A stretch of DNA of 64,000 nt, from contig NZ_JACHDZ010000005.1 in the NCBI RefSeq assembly GCF_014201375.1, positions 1-64,000 of the forward strand, given 5' to 3'. This DNA comes from Tunturiibacter empetritectus (GTDB taxonomy: Bacteria; Acidobacteriota; Terriglobia; Terriglobales; Acidobacteriaceae). A program made the translations under genes and the position numbers. The stretch's first letter is position 1. Each line of letters begins with the position of its first letter. This document shows, one piece after another, positions 25,815 through 33,385 of the stretch. The notes beneath the pieces were generated by a model, which did not search any database, was not told the origin of the DNA, and worked only from the letters and a program-made list of their open reading frames with translations.

Positions 25815-26441
25815 ATGAGCTTTGGTTCGCTGCTCTTCACACCCGAGGTCAAGAAGCTGCAAGAGCGTTTTGGGAGCCGGCAGCAGTACGAGCGGATGGA
25901 GAGATCCGGCCCGTCGCACGATCGCCTCACCGCTTTTGAGTCGGAGTTTCTGGCTGAACGAGATAGCTTTTACTGGGCGACAACAGGAGCCACCGGTTGG
26001 CCCTACGTCCAGCATCGCGGTGGGCCCAAAGGGTTCATCAAAGTGATCGGCGATCGCACTCTCGCACTGGCAGATTTTCGCGGGAACACACAGTACATCA
26101 GCACAGGAAATCTGCTTACTGATGGTCGTGTCGCCCTCATCATGGTCGATTATCCGCGGCAGGCCCGTCTTAAGATACTGGGACGCGTAGAAATCTTCGA
26201 AGGCGAGAAGGCTGCCGACTGGATAGAGCGCGTTCGTATGCCTGGATACAAGGCAGTCATCGAAAGGGTGTTCGTCATCCATATTGAAGCCTACGACTGG
26301 AACTGTCCGCAACACATCACGCCGCGTTATACGGCAGAAGAGGTCCACGACGCTGTGCATGCGACGGAAGAGCGGTTGCGCAGCGTGGAACTGGAAAATG
26401 CTCGGTTGCGGAAAGAACTCGCACACTTGCGGGCCAGCTAA
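25815..26441 (+). CDS. Pyridoxamine 5'-phosphate oxidase-like flavoprotein
   Basis: A 208-residue protein with the split-barrel fold of the PNPOx-like family. The block SFYWATTGATGWPYVQHRGG and IKVIGDRTLALADFRGNTQY are typical of the broad-specificity FMN-binding subgroup that precedes a GNL-x-DGR-x-AL motif (here GNLLTDGRVALIMVDY). A C-terminal coiled region (ERLRSVELENARLRKEL) is extra. These proteins bind FMN or related flavins and act on varied substrates. It follows the hydrolase gene by 67 bp in the same direction. Confidence 0.86.
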   Translation: MSFGSLLFTPEVKKLQERFGSRQQYERMERSGPSHDRLTAFESEFLAERDSFYWATTGATGWPYVQHRGGPKGFIKVIGDRTLALADFRGNTQYISTGNLLTDGRVALIMVDYPRQARLKILGRVEIFEGEKAADWIERVRMPGYKAVIERVFVIHIEAYDWNCPQHITPRYTAEEVHDAVHATEERLRSVELENARLRKELAHLRAS

Positions 26442-26488
26442 ACCCGATGGTGAGAACAATTGAGCTGACTTAGGAAGGGCCTAACGTC

Positions 26489-26955
26489 ATGACCTCACGT
26501 CCGCCATTACCTCCGTTCACACAAGAGACCGCAATTCAAAAGGTTCGTCTGGCCGAAGACGGCTGGAACACGCGTGACCCCGAAAAGGTCTCTCTCGCCT
26601 ACACTGTCGATTCAAGTTGGCGGAACCGTGCTGATTTTGCAAACGGTAGAGGGCAGATTGTCGCACTCCTTTCACGAAAGTGGACGAGAGAGTTAGACTA
26701 CCGACTCATAAAGGAGTTGTGGGCGTTCCATGGAAGCCCTATCGCAGTACGGTTCGCGTACGAATACCACGATGACTCGGGAAACTGGTTCCGCGCCTAC
26801 GGTAATGAGAATTGAGACTTCGACGAGCAGGGTTTAATGTTTGCGCGACATGCGTTATCAATGAGTTACCGATCACGTCAGCCGATCGCAAGTTCCATTG
26901 GCCCCTGGGAAGACGGCCCGACGAACATCCGGGCTTGAGTGCTCTGGGCCTCTAG
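26489..26955 (+). pseudogene. DUF1348 (NTF2-like) gene with a premature TGA and a frameshift
   Basis: The first 108 codons match the DUF1348 family: [73 protein letters not shown]. Family members continue WEFDEHGLM; here the Trp codon is TGA (26,813-26,815) followed by DFDEQGLM. A shift near 26,850 then restores [20 protein letters not shown] and HPGLSALGL with a natural TAG at 26,953. So only two events broke it. The protein would be an NTF2-like small enzyme of unknown function. Confidence 0.88.
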
Positions 26956-26970
26956 TAGTCGACCCTGCTG

Positions 26971-28725
26971 TCAGAGATCCAATTCAACCTCTGACAGGGG
27001 AGTCGAACAGCAGATCAAAACGTTCCCCTCAGAAGGCCGATCAAGCGGCTCGGGTGAGTAGTCGACTCTGCCGTCGATCAGCCCGGACTCGCACGTGTGG
27101 CATACACCAACCCGACATGACCACCTGACAGGAATGGCGCAGGCTTCAGCGAATTCGAGAAGACTCCCATACCGCGAGTTCCACGGAACTGTGAGACCGC
27201 TCCGCGTGAAGGAAATCTTCGGGCCGGCGCCCGCGATTCCGGCAGGTTGATGGGGCGTCAGCGGTATAGTGCTCGCGATTCCCGGCGTCACTGATGGTCC
27301 CGCGCCGAATATCTCTGAATGTACGCAGGAATCACCAACATCCCAGGACTTCAACCCAGCAGTGAGATCCGCAAGGAAGGCGACTGGCCCACACAGATAG
27401 AAGTCAGCTGTTTTCGGTACGTTACGCTGTTCCAATAACGCGAGATTAAGGTGCCCTCGGACGTCGTAGTCCTTCCCCGCCTGATCTCCATCCTCTGGCT
27501 TGCTGTAGGCGACCAACGAACGGCTCCGGGAAAGGCTCTTCAAGAGCTTCCGTGCTTCCGCCGCAAATGGATGTTCTCTGCCATTGCGTGCTCCGTAGCA
27601 CCACCAGATTTCGCGCTTAGAACCTGCTTCCGTGGCCGCAAGCGAATGAAGCATGGAGAGCACCGGCGTCGCCCCGATACCCGCGCTCAGCAGCACAACG
27701 GGTCTATCGTTCGGTGCAAGCGTAAAGCTACCTCGCGGCGCGCTTACCTGAAGTAAATCACCAACCTGAATGCGTTCATGAAAGTAGTTGCTGCCTGCAC
27801 CATCCGCACGCTTCACGCTGACGCGATAGGTTCCCGCATCCTGTGGACCAGACATCGAATAGCTTCGCAGGATTGGAGCTGAGTTCTTGTCGAGTTCGAG
27901 CTTGAAGACCAGAAACTGACCAGCCAGAGGCGCCGGCAACGGGCTCCGATCCTCTGACTCGAGGTTAAACGAGCGCACGTCAACACTCTCTCGTTGCACC
28001 GCTGCGACTCGCAGTGGCCGAAACCCACTCCAGGCCGACGGGGGCGCGGAGGATGGGGCGAGGCCGGCATTGCCGCCCTGCTTGTCCGCCTCGACCAGAG
28101 CTTCCAACGATCCTCTCCACCCTGCACTAAGTGAAGGAATGCGGAGGGCACGTTCCAGTTGATCGCGCGGATGGCCAGGCAAGTAAAGCAGCGCATCGAT
28201 CTCTGCGACACTGACTCGTTCCGGCCCATCAGCAACCTTGACGATCTCATCCCCCGCGCCGATTTGCCCTTCTTCAATCACGCGGAAATAGAAGCCCGGT
28301 CGCTTGTGCGAAACAAGCAGCGAGGGCATCTGGGGGCTATTCATCCGTATGCCGACGCGATAGCAGGTAACCCGCGGCTGAGTCACCTCGAACAGCGCAG
28401 CACCAATTCGATAGCGATCACCAATGCAGACCCCATTATCTGGAAGACCATCGACCGTTAAGTTCTCTCCGAACTGCCCGTACTCAAAATCACGCCGCTG
28501 AAAGTACGCCTCCCAGTAGCGATAGGAGTCGAGTTGATACACCATCACTGCTCGATGCTCTCCGCCGTGGCCCGCAAGATCGCCCTGCCCATCGCCGTCG
28601 AGGTTAAGACGCCGCGCCATCACCCTGCCAGGCATAGATCGTTTCCATATAGCTGTGCGCACGACCTTGCCTTGCCACTCGATGTCGCGTGGAAGACCGA
28701 CGTTCACTGAAATGAGCGACGCCAT
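26971..28725 (-). CDS. Fusion of MOSC domain and ferredoxin/FNR-type oxidoreductase
   Basis: A 584-residue three-part protein. Residues 1-215 form a MOSC domain of the YiiM type (GDGQGDLAGHGGEHRAVMVY, FGENLTVDG, TQPRVTCYRVG with the likely Mo-ligand Cys near 122). Residues 240-480 form an FNR-type flavin reductase (RSYSMSGPQ flavin motif, LSAGIGATPVLSMLHSL for NAD(P)). The last 90 residues are a plant-type 2Fe-2S ferredoxin with Cys537, Cys542, Cys545 and Cys572. Electrons could flow NAD(P)H to flavin to 2Fe-2S to molybdenum in one chain, a self-contained mARC/YiiM-like reductase of N-hydroxylated compounds. The whole chain is intact. Substrate unknown. Confidence 0.92.
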   Translation of the reverse strand: MASLISVNVGLPRDIEWQGKVVRTAIWKRSMPGRVMARRLNLDGDGQGDLAGHGGEHRAVMVYQLDSYRYWEAYFQRRDFEYGQFGENLTVDGLPDNGVCIGDRYRIGAALFEVTQPRVTCYRVGIRMNSPQMPSLLVSHKRPGFYFRVIEEGQIGAGDEIVKVADGPERVSVAEIDALLYLPGHPRDQLERALRIPSLSAGWRGSLEALVEADKQGGNAGLAPSSAPPSAWSGFRPLRVAAVQRESVDVRSFNLESEDRSPLPAPLAGQFLVFKLELDKNSAPILRSYSMSGPQDAGTYRVSVKRADGAGSNYFHERIQVGDLLQVSAPRGSFTLAPNDRPVVLLSAGIGATPVLSMLHSLAATEAGSKREIWWCYGARNGREHPFAAEARKLLKSLSRSRSLVAYSKPEDGDQAGKDYDVRGHLNLALLEQRNVPKTADFYLCGPVAFLADLTAGLKSWDVGDSCVHSEIFGAGPSVTPGIASTIPLTPHQPAGIAGAGPKISFTRSGLTVPWNSRYGSLLEFAEACAIPVRWSCRVGVCHTCESGLIDGRVDYSPEPLDRPSEGNVLICCSTPLSEVELDL

Positions 28726-28957
28726 TTGTACTCCCCCTGTGCTCTGAGGCTAAAACAAATTGCTTCTCGCAAATAGCTATGTGTTTCTATGAGTACCCGA
28801 ACCGCTCCTTCCTTCCTGAGCACGCGCGGTGCACCACTAATAGAAAGACATAATAGGCGGCGCGGGCAATTCACGGCTACGATCCCATTACTGATGCAAC
28901 AGTCGCGTCGATATCCGATGGTTAAATGGTGTCGATGCGTGCATCGTCAGGAGCGAC

Positions 28958-29773
28958 ATGAAGACCATCGGTATGCCGAACACTTCGCGCCGAAATTTTA
29001 TCGCCGCCGCCAGCGTTTCCACTGCTGCTGCACTATTTTCCCCGCAACAGCTGGTGTCAGAAGACCACGGGGCCGTTCTAACTGACACAACTCCGCCGAC
29101 AAAGTCGCTAGCGATGAAACTCCAGAGGAGCGACACGGCGGTAGTATTTATCGACCCTCAAAATGATGTGTTGAGCGAAAAGGGTCTCTCTTGGCCTCTG
29201 GTCCATGAGAGTCTGAAGGAAAACAACACCATCGAGAACATGGAACGCATCTTCAAGGCCGCGAAGGCTCAGGGATTCGAGGTGTTCATCTCTCCTCATT
29301 ACTTCTTCCCCACAGACAAAGGATGGAAGTTCAACGGGCCTCTCGAAGCCGATGAGGCTACCTCCGGCTTGTTCGCACGCAAAGGGCGTTTGAATCTCGA
29401 CGGATTCAAGGGGTCCGGGGCAGACTGGTTGGAGCGATTCAAGCCGTACATCGAAGACGGCAAAACCATCGTCGTTTCGCCGCACCGCGTATGGGGTCCA
29501 GAGACCAATGACCTCGTGCTCCAGCTGCGCAAACGCAGGATCAACAAGATTATTCTCGGTGGAATGCTGGCCAACATGTGTGTCGAATCGCATCTACGGG
29601 AATTGCTAGAGCAAGGATTCGAGGTAGCCGTCGTGAAAGACGCTACGGCGGGGCCGAAACACCCGGAATGGGGCTATGGCTATACGGCGGCTCTCATAAA
29701 TTACGCATTTCTCGCCCACGCAGTCCTAACAACGGACGAAACGGTCAAGGCGATGGAGAGTGGTCAGCGATAG
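28958..29773 (+). CDS. Isochorismatase-like cysteine hydrolase with Tat signal
   Basis: A 271-residue protein. It opens with a twin-arginine signal (TSRRNFIAAASVSTAAALF), so it is exported folded. The cysteine hydrolase fold follows, with Asp66 in VVFIDPQND and nucleophile Cys208 in GGMLANMCVESHLRELLEQG. The usual catalytic Lys position lies in the block SPHRVWGPETNDL, where Arg177 may substitute. Family members hydrolyse isochorismate, nicotinamide or amides. It precedes rpiB and an SDR gene in the same direction, forming a loose group. Confidence 0.88.
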   Translation: MKTIGMPNTSRRNFIAAASVSTAAALFSPQQLVSEDHGAVLTDTTPPTKSLAMKLQRSDTAVVFIDPQNDVLSEKGLSWPLVHESLKENNTIENMERIFKAAKAQGFEVFISPHYFFPTDKGWKFNGPLEADEATSGLFARKGRLNLDGFKGSGADWLERFKPYIEDGKTIVVSPHRVWGPETNDLVLQLRKRRINKIILGGMLANMCVESHLRELLEQGFEVAVVKDATAGPKHPEWGYGYTAALINYAFLAHAVLTTDETVKAMESGQR

Positions 29774-29799
29774 ATTTCAAGCGAAGGTGAAGAAACTCA

Positions 29800-30270
29800 G
29801 TGAAAATTGCTATCGCCTCCGACCACGCAGGCTTTCCGCTTAAGCAGGAGATACTTGAGTATGTTTCACGGCTGGGTCACGATGTGCTCGATCTTGGCGC
29901 TCACAATACCGAACCTTCGGACTATCCGGACTTTGCGGCGGCGGTAGGCGCGGCGCTCATGGCCTCGTCAGCCGATCGTGGCATCCTAATATGCGGCTCT
30001 GGCGTCGGCGTCTGTGTTGCTGCAAACAAAATGCCGGGAATCCGAGCCGGTATATGTCACGACACGTACTCCGCGCACCAAGGGGTCGAACACGACGATA
30101 TGAATGTCCTTGTCATAGGGGCCCGTATCCTCGGCTCCGCGCTCGCATTCGAGGTTACGCAAGGTTACTTGAATGCCCGATTTCAAGCGTCCGAAGAGCG
30201 CTTTGTCCGCCGCCTCAACAAGATAAAAGCCCTTGAGCGCCTCTACATGCCTGGAGCCAGGAGGCAGTGA
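29800..30270 (+). CDS. rpiB: Ribose 5-phosphate isomerase B / sugar-phosphate isomerase RpiB-LacAB type
   Basis: A 156-residue protein starting at GTG. The SDHAG motif (8-12), the catalytic Cys in GILICGSGVGVCVAANK, the AGICHDTYSA loop and the NVLVIGARI block are all present. The enzyme interconverts ribose 5-phosphate and ribulose 5-phosphate, or related sugar phosphates, in the cytoplasm. Length and motifs match the family throughout. It starts 27 bp after the isochorismatase-like gene. In an island this may be a second, specialised copy. Confidence 0.9.
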   Translation: MKIAIASDHAGFPLKQEILEYVSRLGHDVLDLGAHNTEPSDYPDFAAAVGAALMASSADRGILICGSGVGVCVAANKMPGIRAGICHDTYSAHQGVEHDDMNVLVIGARILGSALAFEVTQGYLNARFQASEERFVRRLNKIKALERLYMPGARRQ

Positions 30271-30388
30271 CCCGACTGGCCGTCAATGGATCTGCAATAG
30301 TGACCGCACGCATCCGATCGTTTGCACCTAACTTGCAAAGGGCTCAAACGGCCGTTGGTCGCCGAGCATCAAGAAAAGAGGGGAACTC

Positions 30389-31141
30389 ATGTCGAAGAAG
30401 CTTGAAGGAAAGATCGCACTCGTCACCGGTGGAACAAGCGGTATCGGCCTCGCCACGGCAAAACGCTTCGTCTCAGAGGGCGCAAGAGTCATCATCACCG
30501 GTCGTCGCAAGGATGTGCTCGACGACGCCCTAATAGAAATCGGGCCCAGTGCGACCGGTGTCCAGGCTGACGCCAGCAACCTCGCAGACCTCGATAATCT
30601 CTACGCACAGATCAAGGAGCAGCATGGCCGTATCGATGTCCTGTTTGCCAATGCTGGAGGCGGCGAGTTTGCCACCATCGACAAGGTGACCGAAGAACAT
30701 TTTGATAAAACCTTCGACACGAATGTGAAGGGCGTCTTCTTCACCGTACAGAAAGCGCTTCCACTTATGCCCGATGGCGGGACGGTCGTACTCAACGCCT
30801 CTATCGTTTCCGTCAAAGGAATGCCTGCGTTCGGCGTCTATAGCGCTACCAAGGCTGCGGTCCGCTCCTTCGCGCGCACATGGACCAATGAGCTCAAGGA
30901 GCGGCAGATCCGCGTCAATGTCGTGAGCCCCGGTCCCATCGACACACCGGGAGTCGACGGCCTCGCCCAGGATCAAGAGCAGGCGAAACAGCTGAAGGCC
31001 GGTCTGGCTTCACAAGTCCCTCTCGGTCGCATGGGTCATCCCGATGAGATTGCAAAGGCGGTCGTCTTTCTCGTCTCAGACGACTCCAGCTTCGTCGCCG
31101 GCGTCGAGCTTTTTGTCGACGGTGGTATGGTGCAGGTCTAG
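30389..31141 (+). CDS. Short-chain dehydrogenase/reductase
   Basis: A 250-residue classical SDR. The cofactor motif TGGTSGIG is at 13-20, NAGG at 88-91, and the catalytic Ser138, Tyr151 and Lys155 (YSATKAA). The C-terminus DDSSFVAGVELFVDGGMVQV is typical. Arg39-Arg40 after the second strand suggests NADPH preference. The substrate is unknown. Ribosome-binding GGGGAACTC lies before the ATG. 281 bp after it are gene-free. Confidence 0.92.
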   Translation: MSKKLEGKIALVTGGTSGIGLATAKRFVSEGARVIITGRRKDVLDDALIEIGPSATGVQADASNLADLDNLYAQIKEQHGRIDVLFANAGGGEFATIDKVTEEHFDKTFDTNVKGVFFTVQKALPLMPDGGTVVLNASIVSVKGMPAFGVYSATKAAVRSFARTWTNELKERQIRVNVVSPGPIDTPGVDGLAQDQEQAKQLKAGLASQVPLGRMGHPDEIAKAVVFLVSDDSSFVAGVELFVDGGMVQV

Positions 31142-31422
31142 TTGTCGCATAAGGTCCGAACGTTTCTCCTGCTAATTCGCGTCACGGGATTTTTCTTTTC
31201 GAGAACAAAGTGCTGGCTCAGATAACAGGCTCACTTCTCACACAATCCACCTAATAACTGAAAAGGCAATAGGCGCACCTAAGCTGTCCGTCTACACATC
31301 TGACGACGATCACTAGTGCCTGGCTCCGTCTGAGGGATCGTCCGAGGCCTCGATTTTCGACGTCGAGACCATCCATTGAATGTCATAGACTCAACTACTG
31401 ATGCGTCAATGTAGCAACAGCT

Positions 31423-32247
31423 TTAGCTCTTAAGGAACGCCAACAGGTCGGCATTGACCGTGTCCGCTTGCGTCGTGGGCATGCCGTGCGGGAAGTCTTT
31501 GTAAGTTTTCAGAGTTCCATTCTTCAACAACTTCACAGACAGCGGCCCTGCCGCGACATATGGCACGATCTGGTCGTCTTCGCTGTGCATGACCAACACC
31601 GGCACGGTGATCTTCTTGAGGTCTTCCGTGAAATCGGTCTGGGAAAAGGCCACAATGCCGTCATAGTGTGCCTTGGCGCCACCCATCATACCCTGTCGCC
31701 ACCAATTTTGGATTACCGCCTCCGAGGACTTCGCGCCCGGTCGGTTGTAGCCATAGAAAGGACCGACCGGCAGGTCGCGATAAAACTGCGAACGATTGGC
31801 GGCGAGCTGCGCCTGGAGATCATCAAAAACTCCCTTAGGAAGGCCGACCGGATTGGACGCCGTCTTCAGCATGAGTGGCGGGACTGCGCTGATCAGTGCT
31901 GCCTTGCTCACGCGGCTTTCACCATGCCGACCCAGATAGCGGGTCACCTCGCCCCCGCCGGTGGAATGGCCGACATGGATGGCATCCTTCAAATCGAGAT
32001 GTGCCGTAAGAGCAGCCAGGTCGTCCGCATAATGGTCCATATCGTGGCCATCCGCGGTCTGGGTCGAGCGACCATGGCCGCGCCGGTCGTGCGCGATCAC
32101 ACGATAGCCCCGGTGCAGGAAGAACAACATCTGATTGTCCCAATCGTCGGCGGACAACGGCCAGCCATGACTGAACACAATTGGCTGGCCCGAACCCCAG
32201 TCCTTGTAGAAGATCTCCGTGCCGTCCTTGGTTGTGATGGTGGGCAT
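31423..32247 (-). CDS. Alpha/beta hydrolase of the non-heme chloroperoxidase type
   Basis: A 274-residue enzyme. [12 protein letters not shown] (oxyanion), the nucleophile elbow [10 protein letters not shown] with Ser95, the acid in HSEDDQIVP and His254 in DFPHGMP form the triad. The sequence fits the cofactor-free haloperoxidase/arylesterase group, which can make peroxyacids and halogenate organic compounds in vitro but is mainly an esterase in cells. It is intact and monocistronic. The region 31,142-31,422 beyond its 3' end holds no gene. Confidence 0.9.
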   Translation of the reverse strand: MPTITTKDGTEIFYKDWGSGQPIVFSHGWPLSADDWDNQMLFFLHRGYRVIAHDRRGHGRSTQTADGHDMDHYADDLAALTAHLDLKDAIHVGHSTGGGEVTRYLGRHGESRVSKAALISAVPPLMLKTASNPVGLPKGVFDDLQAQLAANRSQFYRDLPVGPFYGYNRPGAKSSEAVIQNWWRQGMMGGAKAHYDGIVAFSQTDFTEDLKKITVPVLVMHSEDDQIVPYVAAGPLSVKLLKNGTLKTYKDFPHGMPTTQADTVNADLLAFLKS

Positions 32248-32323
32248 GTGGGCTCCTTTGAAGATTGGCAGTTAATGCTGCCAATTAAACCATAATCTCG
32301 TGCTTCAAGAGAAGAAGGCCATC

Positions 32324-32540
32324 AATGCTACCCGTAAGGTGATCACCAGTGAGACGGTCAAGTTCATAGTGCCCGAGGTCCTTGCTTCGAAGCCGGTTGA
32401 GAAGTTAATTTGCGCGTTTGCTGAGAAGGGCGCGCTCGTCTGGACCGAAATTGAAATGAGATCGCCTTGTCAACAGCGCGGCATCGGAGGTGTACCGTTG
32501 ACCCGCAACGCGCGGGGCTATGAATCACACTTCGCTTGAG
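32324..32540 (+). pseudogene. Mosaic of DUF6130 and SDR gene fragments
   Basis: Two family fragments lie side by side. At 32,324-32,377 the frame RKVITSETVKFIVPEV repeats the C-terminal strand of the DUF6130 gene seen at 22.95 kb. At about 32,471-32,538 a one-base-shifted LVNSA-GIGGVPLTRNARGY ESHFA matches the middle of the SDR remnant at 20.3 kb (LVNSAGIMASPLSRDARGYE). Neither is functional. The right edge coincides with the broken end of an ISNCY-type element, so the element or its deletion probably created the junction. Confidence 0.6.
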
Positions 32541-33080
32541 TTGGCGCAGATAATCTCGATGTTCAGCTCGGCCAGCGCACGTCCGAACGGCGTCATGCCT
32601 GCGCCACCCTTCGCGTCCCGGTTGATCCGGAACACGGTGTGCTTATCCGAGTAGAAGGCAACAGGGCAGCCGTGAGCGTCAAGATATTCGCGGAGGCAGT
32701 CGAATTAGGAGGACGTGCTCTCGCTCGGCACGAAGCGCAACTGCATCAGCTTGCCGGTGGCATCATCGATGAACACCAGCAGCGAACACGCCGCGCCACG
32801 CTCTTCGAACCAGCGATGGTCGCTGCCATCGATCTGGATCAGTTCGCCGTAGCTCTCGCGCCGGAGACGGGGCTGATGAAAGCTCCGGCGCTGCTTGCGC
32901 GACAGCCACAGTCCATCCTCCACCATCCACTTGCGTAGGGTCTCGCGCGAGACCTTGACGCCGTCCTTCGTAGCAGAACCTCCGCCGCCAGGCTCGGACC
33001 GAAGTGCGGCGCCTCGCCAAGACCTCAGAAAGGACTTCTATGCGTCGCAGTTCGTGTCCACTCATGCTGAAAAGATCCAA
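32541..33080 (-). pseudogene. ISNCY-type (integrase-core) transposase, fragmented
   Basis: The start MDLFSMSGHELRRIEVLSEV is followed by frameshifted pieces: VSRETLRKWMVEDGLWLSRK, ESYGELIQIDGSDHRWFEER with the first catalytic Asp, LLVFIDDATGKLMQLRFV, and in another frame GCPVAFYSDKHTVFRINRDA, then GMTPFGRALAELNIEIICA. These are the integrase-core DDE blocks of ISNCY-like transposases. The region after CANSSE, with the last catalytic Glu, is lost at the left edge, and most of the N-terminal helix-turn-helix part is deleted. No active product is possible. Confidence 0.82.
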
Positions 33081-33385
33081 TCTCCGCCTCCGTCATCTGT
33101 CGGAAGGGTAGTTTGGACATTTCAACTTTGCGCTTACAAATCCACTGTACATAAATTGCGTTATTAGACAAATCTCTTTTATATTCAATAGCTTACTAAT
33201 GTTCTGGATCGCGCATTATCGGATTTGTCCCCCTAGTTATGGCTCAGGCTCTCCAAAGCTCCCACGAACCGTCCGAACGCCTGACAGCTCCAGCTACCAA
33301 CGAAGGGTCCTTCCAAGGGAAGCTGGCGACGGTCAGCATGCCGTCTGCCAGATCGATGCGTTTCTCCATCCCGACACAGACCGCC
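33081..33385. other. AT-rich gap, no gene seen
   Basis: This 305-bp stretch between the ISNCY remnant and the relaxase gene is visibly richer in A and T than its surroundings (for example 33,120-33,215). It may hold the outer end of the insertion sequence. I see no coding frame and no clear repeat. Confidence 0.4.

Noticed and set aside
7377..26955. Several genes interrupted by single TGA codons, suggesting TGA recoding or selenocysteine
   Set aside because: Intact neighbours use TGA as a normal stop, the interrupted sites correspond to Arg, Gly or Trp in relatives, frameshifts and TAG codons occur in the same region, and no SECIS-like hairpin follows. Pseudogene decay explains it.
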